Shown here: positions 5,931-10,285 of the stretch, piece by piece
Layout of the letters: each line of letters begins with the position of its first letter
How positions within the stretch are numbered: the stretch's first letter is position 1
NCBI GenBank assembly: GCA_002506665.1
Contig: DAXZ01000081.1
Span: 1-12,387, forward strand
DNA: 12,387 nt
From: Nitrosopumilus sp. UBA526
GTDB lineage: Archaea; Thermoproteota; Nitrososphaeria; Nitrososphaerales; Nitrosopumilaceae
Direction of reading: 5' to 3'
Notes under the pieces: model-generated
Told to the model about the DNA's origin: nothing
Databases searched by the model: none
What the model saw: the letters and a program-made list of their open reading frames with translations, nothing else
Translations under genes and position numbers: made by a program

Positions 5931-6485
5931 TCAGTAGGTGTTTTTGCTCTTGGGATTCCATTTGGTGTCTTGTATGTTTCTTCGTTTATTGATTAATCTG
6001 CCTATCACAAACAACAGATCTGATAATCGATTCAGATATTTTATACAGTTAGAGTTAATCTCGTCTTTTTCACTTAGCAGGACAGTCAGAGTCTCTGAGC
6101 GTCTTACAACGGTTCTTGCATAATGCAGCTGAGCTGCTACGGCGTCCCCCCCGGGCAGAATGAAACTAGTCAGGGTTGGCAGTTCTGATTCAAATTTATC
6201 TATGTACAGTTCGAGCTCTTTTACCATCTCTAGGGACACTCTGTTTTTTGTATCACCTAGGTCTGGATTTGAGAGGTCTGCTCCCACCAAAAACAAGTCG
6301 TTTTGAACTCTGTTCAATACCAAAGCAACATCCTTGTCTGTCAAATCTACCAGTATCATTCCAATTGCGGCATTTGCCTCATCAACTGCACCATAGGATA
6401 CTATTCTTGGATGGGATTTTGCAATTCTGTGTCCTCCTTGCAAACCCGTATCTCCGTCATCTCCGGTCTTTGTGTATATCTTCAT
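5931..6485 (-). CDS. PduO-type ATP:cob(I)alamin adenosyltransferase
   Basis: 184 residues, the usual size. It makes adenosylcobalamin by transferring the adenosyl group of ATP to cob(I)alamin. Visible motifs are the N-terminal ATP loop YTKTGDDGDTGLQGG (4-18), RIVSYGAVDEANAAIG (27-42), the FILPGGDAVAAQLHYAR stretch, RRSETL (128-133) and the C-terminal YLNRLSDLLFVIGR (150-163). Canonical members have RRAER in the fourth motif; here Ser and Thr replace Ala and the last Arg, while RR-x-E is kept. Thaumarchaeota make B12 and use adenosylcobalamin in methylmalonyl-CoA mutase of their carbon-fixation cycle, so this is a housekeeping role. It is transcribed divergently from the HD gene through back-to-back TATA elements. 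Confidence 0.93.
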   Translation of the reverse strand: MKIYTKTGDDGDTGLQGGHRIAKSHPRIVSYGAVDEANAAIGMILVDLTDKDVALVLNRVQNDLFLVGADLSNPDLGDTKNRVSLEMVKELELYIDKFESELPTLTSFILPGGDAVAAQLHYARTVVRRSETLTVLLSEKDEINSNCIKYLNRLSDLLFVIGRLINKRRNIQDTKWNPKSKNTY

Positions 6486-6511
6486 AATCTACAAATAATT
6501 ATCATGTTATT

Positions 6512-6530
6512 TGAAATTAACCGTTAAAAT
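6512..6530. promoter_or_regulatory. Back-to-back TATA elements of the divergent adenosyltransferase and HD genes
   Basis: The stretch GAAATTAACCGTTAAAATTC is nearly symmetrical. Read on the minus strand, GTTAATTT is about 33 bp before the adenosyltransferase ATG. Read on the plus strand, GTTAAAAT is about 26 bp before the GTG at 6552 and 38 bp before the ATG at 6564. The two elements touch, so TBP could occupy only one at a time. This is inferred from position and composition. Confidence 0.45.
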
Positions 6531-6563
6531 TCATTAAGAGAGAGGCATCATGTGTGGTATATC

Positions 6564-7100
6564 ATGATAATAGATTTCTTCAACAACGCCATACGCCTCA
6601 AAAGTACTCCGAGACAGGGCTGGATTGACAAGCTATCAATTAGCAATCCGGAATCCGTTGCAGACCATTCCTATTCAATGGCAATAATGGGCATGGTCTT
6701 ATCTGACATGAAGGGATATGATTCTGACAAGGTTCTCAAAATGATACTATTACATGACCTGGCAGAATCTGAGATTGGGGACTATACCCCTGAACAAGTA
6801 TCTATAGAAAAAAAACACGAGATTGAAGACGAGGCATTCTCAAAGATAACCAAAGTATTGCCTAACAGTACAAGGTCAGAGTATATGGAGATCTGGCAAG
6901 AATTTAAAAAAGGCATTACTGCAGAGTCCAAGCTGGTTCATCAGATTGATAGACTAGAACTAGCACTACAGGCCAAGGCATACCAGAAAGAAGGACATCC
7001 ACAAGAAAGACTCGAACTCTTTTTTGAGTATGCAAAAAAAGGCATTACTGATCCAAAACTATGCAAACTGTTTGAGGAGATCAAAGGTGTCCGAGAATAG
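6564..7100 (+). CDS. HD-domain phosphohydrolase, YfbR/HDDC2-like (5'-deoxynucleotidase family)
   Basis: 178 residues from ATG 6564 (MIIDFFNNAIRLKSTPRQGW). The HD-superfamily metal ligands are all present: ESVADHS with His35, LLHDLAE with His64-Asp65, and HQIDRLE with Asp129. The PR-x-GW element near residues 16-20 and HDLAE-x-x-x-GD are typical of the YfbR/HDDC2 group, which removes the 5'-phosphate from deoxynucleoside monophosphates. Substrate specificity is inferred from the family. An upstream in-frame GTG at 6552 would add MWYI and sits where transcription should start; the ATG start aligns better with relatives. The end overlaps the next gene by 14 bp. Confidence 0.85.
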   Translation: MIIDFFNNAIRLKSTPRQGWIDKLSISNPESVADHSYSMAIMGMVLSDMKGYDSDKVLKMILLHDLAESEIGDYTPEQVSIEKKHEIEDEAFSKITKVLPNSTRSEYMEIWQEFKKGITAESKLVHQIDRLELALQAKAYQKEGHPQERLELFFEYAKKGITDPKLCKLFEEIKGVRE

Positions 7101-7311
7101 CAAGGACGAACTAATCACTGCCCAAAAAGAGGTCATTGGCATACTCTTTGAGGTAATTAAGCGGCTACATGCAAACAATGACCTTGATCACGAGTATTTT
7201 CAGATAATTACAAGCGGCAAAAAAGACAATCCTAGACTTGAGGAGATCATCTCTGAGAGAAGAAAAAATGCAGAGATTACAAGTAAATTACTAGAGAAGC
7301 TAGAGACCTAG
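7087..7311 (+). CDS. Small helical protein overlapping the HD gene, function unknown
   Basis: 74 residues from GTG 7087, beginning MSENSKDELITAQKEVIGIL. I chose this start because GAGGAG lies seven bases upstream, a good Shine-Dalgarno, whereas a longer reading to the ATG at 7024 would lie mostly inside the HD gene. The sequence is almost entirely charged amphipathic helix, with two likely segments: residues about 6-28 (ELITAQKEVIGILFEVIKRLH) and 49-73 (RLEEIISERRKNAEITSKLL). A short HEYFQIITSGKKDNP turn separates them. No family is recognised. The 14-bp overlap suggests co-translation and perhaps a physical partner of the HD enzyme. Its stop codon lies within a 14-bp palindrome. Confidence 0.7.
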   Translation: MSENSKDELITAQKEVIGILFEVIKRLHANNDLDHEYFQIITSGKKDNPRLEEIISERRKNAEITSKLLEKLET

Positions 7312-7316
7312 GTCTC
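7303..7316. repeat. Perfect 14-bp palindrome at a convergent gene junction
   Basis: GAGACCTAGGTCTC is its own reverse complement. The plus-strand TAG (7309-7311) and the minus-strand TAG (read from 7310 to 7308) both lie in its centre, so the two genes overlap by four bases. It could mark a two-way RNA end or be coincidence of two TAG stops; no T tract follows on either side. Confidence 0.6.
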
Positions 7317-7604
7317 ACGGTTGCAATCATCTGAAATAACTCTCAGGTGGGATGTCTGCTGATACTTGTCTTGAATATAACTTGCAAGATTTGTAATCCT
7401 GGTTCGTGGCCCCCTACTTGTCCAGTGCCCCTCATTTTCAAACCAAAACTCTATCTCGTCAGCATTATACCTCTCATCTTGTTCAACTAGACTTTGGAAT
7501 ATAATCTTGATCTCATCTATCTCTGATTCTGATAGGTCTGATTTGTCATTTACCATGGTGGTAATCTCATTGAGTTTAATTATCACATTATTGGTTAGTG
7601 GCAT
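7308..7604 (-). CDS. Conserved-looking hypothetical protein, 98 aa
   Basis: 98 residues, MPLTNNVIIKLNEITTMVND onwards. The N-terminal two thirds is acidic and helical (SDLSESEIDEIKIIFQSLVE), followed by YNADEIEFWFENEGHW, then a basic TSRGPRTRITNLASYIQDKY and a polar end. There is no signal peptide, membrane segment or recognised motif. It converges on the 74-residue gene with a four-base overlap and diverges from the 115-residue gene. A minus-strand GTTATATC at about 30 bp upstream of the ATG fits a TATA box. The small size, reading-frame integrity between two other genes and promoter spacing support that it is real. The function is unknown. Confidence 0.65.
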   Translation of the reverse strand: MPLTNNVIIKLNEITTMVNDKSDLSESEIDEIKIIFQSLVEQDERYNADEIEFWFENEGHWTSRGPRTRITNLASYIQDKYQQTSHLRVISDDCNRET

Positions 7605-7630
7605 TATGCTGACTCTGTTTTTTTCTGTAT

Positions 7631-7638
7631 GATATAAC
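7631..7638 (-). promoter_or_regulatory. Putative TATA box of the 98-aa gene
   Basis: GTTATATC on the minus strand is centred about 30 bp before the ATG at 7604. It stands 18 bp from the plus-strand TATA of the divergent 115-aa gene. Confidence 0.45.
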
Positions 7639-7656
7639 AGTCTTTATGCCAAGCTG

Positions 7657-7664
7657 TTTTTAAA
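7657..7664 (+). promoter_or_regulatory. Putative TATA box of the 115-aa gene
   Basis: TTTTAAAC is centred about 26 bp before the ATG at 7686, predicting a leaderless transcript. Confidence 0.5.
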
Positions 7665-7685
7665 CTGCAGAATTATCTGTCAGAT

Positions 7686-8033
7686 ATGCAGTATTTCCAA
7701 GCTTTGAAACTTGGTCAAAAAAGAGTTGCCAAATCCAGAGAGTATCTCAACACATTAACTGATGGCAAAGCAATGCCTGCACTTGCCTTGATAGATGGCA
7801 AAACAAACGCATGGGTGCCTGTAGGTGAGGAAAATTTGTATGCGTTTGTTGATGAATCAGCAGGCTTTGTGTTGACTGATGATAGCGGATATATTCTTGC
7901 TCTAGTTGACAAAACAGGCACATCAAAGAGCATAGTTCAGGGAGTCACAAAACTCCAAAAAGAGGCTCTAGAGGCGTCACTCCAAAGAGACAATATCCCA
8001 AAATTTGAGGGCAAGGTAATCTTGCCTATCTAA
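7686..8033 (+). CDS. Hypothetical protein, 115 aa, probable alpha/beta cytosolic protein
   Basis: 115 residues with no signal peptide or membrane segment. The N-terminus (MQYFQALKLGQKRVAKSREY) looks helical and basic. The centre is a run of strands, MPALALIDGKTNAWVPVGEE, then LYAFVDESAGFVLTDDSGYI and LALVDKTG, which could form a small sheet or barrel. A helical IVQGVTKLQKEALEASLQRD ends before a final KVILPI strand. I do not recognise the family. It has a well-placed TATA box and is followed after 43 bp by the ornithine cyclodeaminase gene on the same strand. The codon use resembles the neighbours. Confidence 0.75.
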   Translation: MQYFQALKLGQKRVAKSREYLNTLTDGKAMPALALIDGKTNAWVPVGEENLYAFVDESAGFVLTDDSGYILALVDKTGTSKSIVQGVTKLQKEALEASLQRDNIPKFEGKVILPI

Positions 8034-8063
8034 AAACGTAAAGCTTTTGTTATCATGACATAT

Positions 8064-8075
8064 AGGGGGTGGTGA
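8064..8075 (+). promoter_or_regulatory. Ribosome binding site of the ornithine cyclodeaminase gene
   Basis: The G-rich TAGGGGGTGGTGAG ends directly before the ATG at 8077 and contains GGTGG and GGTGA, complementary to the archaeal 16S 3' end (ACCUCC). It is one of few clear Shine-Dalgarno sites in this largely leaderless window and fixes this start. It suggests the gene has a leader or is read from the 115-aa gene upstream. Confidence 0.5.
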
Positions 8076-8076
8076 G

Positions 8077-9300
8077 ATGAGCAAGTTTTCCCAAGAGATT
8101 CAGGTAGAAGGCCATCTGATTGACTCTCTGATACTAACAAAGATATTTGACAAGATAATGGCACTGCAAGGAGAGTTTCATGTCGATGAGATTATTGTTG
8201 GAAAAAAGAAGAGATCAAAGTCATTTGCACGTCTGACTATTACTGGCGAGAACCAAAAACACCTAAACGAACTCTTGCAGACAGTTTATCGTCTAGGTGC
8301 AATATCTAGGATTCAACAAAACATTACATTAAAAAAATCCCCAAAAAATTATGTAATGCCAGACAACTTTTACAGTACGACAAACAACTATACTAGCGTA
8401 TTCCATAATGACCGATGGATTCCAGTAGGTAACATGATGATGGACAAGTGCATAGTTGTAAAAGGCAAAAAGGCATTTTGTGTTCCTGTACGAGACATCA
8501 AGAGAGGTGACCAGATAGTCGTAGGAGAAAATGGAATAAAGATCACCCCCCCGGAACGCCCCAGAAGCGGAGCCAATGTCTTTGAGTTTATGGGTGGTTC
8601 TAGTTCCAGTGAGCGTCCAACCCAGCACATCGCAAAACAGGTGGCCAGGGACATTTACAACACCAAAAAGAATGGTGGAAAGATTGTCATTGTGGGCGGC
8701 CCTGCAATTGTACATACCGGAGCCGACGATGCAGTATCTGAACTCATTAGACTAGGATACATTGATGGCGTACTAGCAGGAAATGCCCTTGCAGTACATG
8801 ACATTGAATATGCCACCATGGGCACATCCCTTGGAATGAATGTGCATGATGCCACCTTGGCATACCATGGGTACAGAAATCACATGGATGCAATCAACGC
8901 TGTGTTCAAGGCAGGGTCAATTTCTAATATGGTAAAGACTGAGAAACTCAAAAAGGGAATAATGTACGAGTGTATTAAAAACAAAGTGCCATTTGTGCTA
9001 GCAGGCTCTATTCGGGATGATGGGCCTTTACCTGACGTGATTACAGACGTTACTCTAGCTCAGCGGGAATACAAAAAAATTCTCAAAGGCGCCACCATGG
9101 TCATTATGATCTCAACAATGCTACACTCTATTGCCACAGGAAACATGCTTCCTGCAAACGTCAAGGTAATCGTAGTTGATATCAATCAGCCCACAGTTAC
9201 CAAGCTGATGGATAGGGGAACATGGCAAGCACTAGGAATTGTATCTGATGTGGGAGCATTCCTGCCCCTAGTTACACAGCAGATTAGAAAACTCAGATAG
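8077..9300 (+). CDS. ArgZ/AgrE-type ornithine cyclodeaminase (TIGR00300, LOR/SDH-like)
   Basis: 407 residues. Residues about 1-85 form a small ACT-like/LOR-SDH N-terminal domain (EIQVEGHLIDSLILTKIFDK, LNELLQTVYRLGAISR). A swivelling middle part follows (MMDKCIVVKGKKAFCVPVRD, 121-140). The C-terminal Rossmann-type domain begins GGKIVIVGGPAIVHTGADDA (200-219) and includes GYIDGVLAGNALAVHDIEYA (228-247), SIRDDGPLPD and a late LMDRGTWQALGIVSDVGAFL. The order matches the archaeal TIGR00300 family. Members such as the Methanococcus maripaludis enzyme and the C-terminal half of cyanobacterial ArgZ/AgrE convert ornithine to proline and ammonia with NAD. Unlike the cyanobacterial fusion it has no N-terminal arginine dihydrolase domain. 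It is followed after 18 bp by the DUF371 gene. Confidence 0.82.
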   Translation: MSKFSQEIQVEGHLIDSLILTKIFDKIMALQGEFHVDEIIVGKKKRSKSFARLTITGENQKHLNELLQTVYRLGAISRIQQNITLKKSPKNYVMPDNFYSTTNNYTSVFHNDRWIPVGNMMMDKCIVVKGKKAFCVPVRDIKRGDQIVVGENGIKITPPERPRSGANVFEFMGGSSSSERPTQHIAKQVARDIYNTKKNGGKIVIVGGPAIVHTGADDAVSELIRLGYIDGVLAGNALAVHDIEYATMGTSLGMNVHDATLAYHGYRNHMDAINAVFKAGSISNMVKTEKLKKGIMYECIKNKVPFVLAGSIRDDGPLPDVITDVTLAQREYKKILKGATMVIMISTMLHSIATGNMLPANVKVIVVDINQPTVTKLMDRGTWQALGIVSDVGAFLPLVTQQIRKLR

Positions 9301-9318
9301 CTTGTTGGGAATTATAAT

Positions 9319-9747
9319 ATGGCCGCACCTGCAAAGTTTGAGATCTTGTTTTATGGACATGAGAATATTCGCTCCAATCACCAAAAAACAATAGAGATTA
9401 CAAAAGCGTCTCATCTGACTCTGCAGGGGGATTGTATAGTTGGCGTTAATGCAAAGTCTAGCTGTGCTGAGTTGCCTGAATCATTAAAAGACAGACTCAA
9501 AAGTCCTGATGCCAAAGTGACTTTTTTAATCAAAGTTGGAGATGATACCTTTGTTGTAAAAGGCCAAGGCCATCCGAATCTCATCTTGACTGACACACAA
9601 GATATTGTTATTAGAAAAAGTGATTTTATCTGTCCCCGAACACTTGGAGTAAAATGCGACAAAGCCTCAGATCTATTGCCTAGGCGCATGGTACGGAAAC
9701 TACAAGACCCAAAGACTGTGGGGACACTTTGCATCACTGTCTGGTGA
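9319..9747 (+). CDS. DUF371 family protein
   Basis: 142 residues. The pattern FEILFYGHENIRSNHQKTIE (8-27), then LTLQGDCIVGVNAKSSC (33-49) and a long strand-rich end with VKVGDDTF-like VTFLIKVGDDTFVVKGQGHP (69-88), is typical of the archaeal DUF371 (COG2090) family, which has no assigned biochemical role. Conserved His, Glu and Asp positions (GHENI, GDCIVGV) give it the look of an enzyme or binding protein. It lies 18 bp after the cyclodeaminase gene with the weak leader GGGAATTATAAT, so it is probably in the same transcript. The C-terminal half (SDFICPRTLGVKCDKASDLL, then PRRMVRKL) is basic and contains two of the cysteines. Confidence 0.8.
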   Translation: MAAPAKFEILFYGHENIRSNHQKTIEITKASHLTLQGDCIVGVNAKSSCAELPESLKDRLKSPDAKVTFLIKVGDDTFVVKGQGHPNLILTDTQDIVIRKSDFICPRTLGVKCDKASDLLPRRMVRKLQDPKTVGTLCITVW

Positions 9748-9754
9748 GTGTGAC

Positions 9755-9764
9755 AATTTTATAG
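9755..9764 (+). promoter_or_regulatory. Putative TATA box of the 39-residue microprotein gene
   Basis: AATTTTATAG is centred about 27 bp before the ATG at 9787. Its good spacing supports the reality of the short gene and predicts a leaderless mRNA. Confidence 0.5.
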
Positions 9765-9786
9765 GCAATGTGGGGGATTTTTGCTT

Positions 9787-9906
9787 ATGGGAAAAAAGAC
9801 AAATCTTTTCTTGTTGGTACCACTAGCAACATTTGCCGCCATCATTATTGGGTTTGGCATGTATAATACAATCTGCAAAAATTCAAACATTCCAATTAAC
9901 TGCTAA
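9787..9906 (+). CDS. 39-residue single-pass membrane microprotein
   Basis: ATG 9787 to TAA 9904-9906 gives 39 residues. A short basic N-terminus (MGKKTNLF) leads into a hydrophobic span of about 20 residues at about 7-26 (LFLLVPLATFAAIIIGFGMY) and a polar 13-residue tail (NTICKNSNIPINC) with two cysteines. This predicts one membrane crossing with the N-terminus inside and the tail outside, where the cysteines could pair or bind metal. No family is recognised. Evidence for a real gene is the hydrophobic pattern and the TATA box 27 bp upstream; the preceding G-tract lacks a clear ribosome binding site, as in leaderless genes. Confidence 0.6.
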   Translation: MGKKTNLFLLVPLATFAAIIIGFGMYNTICKNSNIPINC

Positions 9907-10200
9907 GTTTTATCTAGCTGTAATTCTCTGAGCGCAGTTATTTGGTCTTTTAATGTGGCTTTCAATATACCACGGCCTTACTAGAACTCGTACTGTTTTG
10001 TATGATAGTTCTCCACTTGTTAATACCCTCAGCCTCAATCATTAAAGCCCTGGGCCTGGGGGGGTCTCAAAGGTAAGATCCCAGCAATTGCACAGCCCTT
10101 GTAGAAGTTGAGGGTAAACAGGATGGACGATCATCATACAAAATGCCTCATTGAGCCAAGTCTCACAATAGGCAAATTTTTCAATCGGAACAAGATCCAT
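9903..10200 (-). pseudogene. Possible decayed protein gene in a 380-bp gap
   Basis: Between 9907 and 10285 no intact gene is seen. On the minus strand short protein-like pieces occur in different frames. From 10200 to 10042 an uninterrupted 52-residue frame begins MDLVPIEKFAYCETWLNEAF and ends at adjacent TAA and TGA. The same frame then reads VLTSGELSYKTVRVLVRPWY. After an apparent one-base shift near 9970, KATLKDQITALRELQLDKT runs to TAG at 9903-9905, overlapping the microprotein stop. This looks like an old gene broken by two stops and a frameshift, but a few plus-strand pieces also look protein-like, so a non-coding or regulatory region is equally possible. Confidence 0.3.
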
Positions 10201-10252
10201 ATTTCGGGTCTAGGCTAGGTCTCGACGATGCAACATAATCAGGCGCCATAAT

Positions 10253-10262
10253 TTCTATATAC
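10253..10262 (+). promoter_or_regulatory. Putative TATA box of the FN3 surface-protein gene
   Basis: TTCTATATAC is centred about 28 bp before the ATG at 10286, as expected for a leaderless archaeal transcript. Confidence 0.55.
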
Positions 10263-10285
10263 TACAATCTTGCCCATTATTGTAT

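Noticed and set aside
7024..7086. Longer version of the helical 74-residue protein starting at ATG 7024.
   Set aside because: It would lie wholly in the HD gene for 21 codons with no ribosome binding site; the GTG at 7087 has a well-spaced one.
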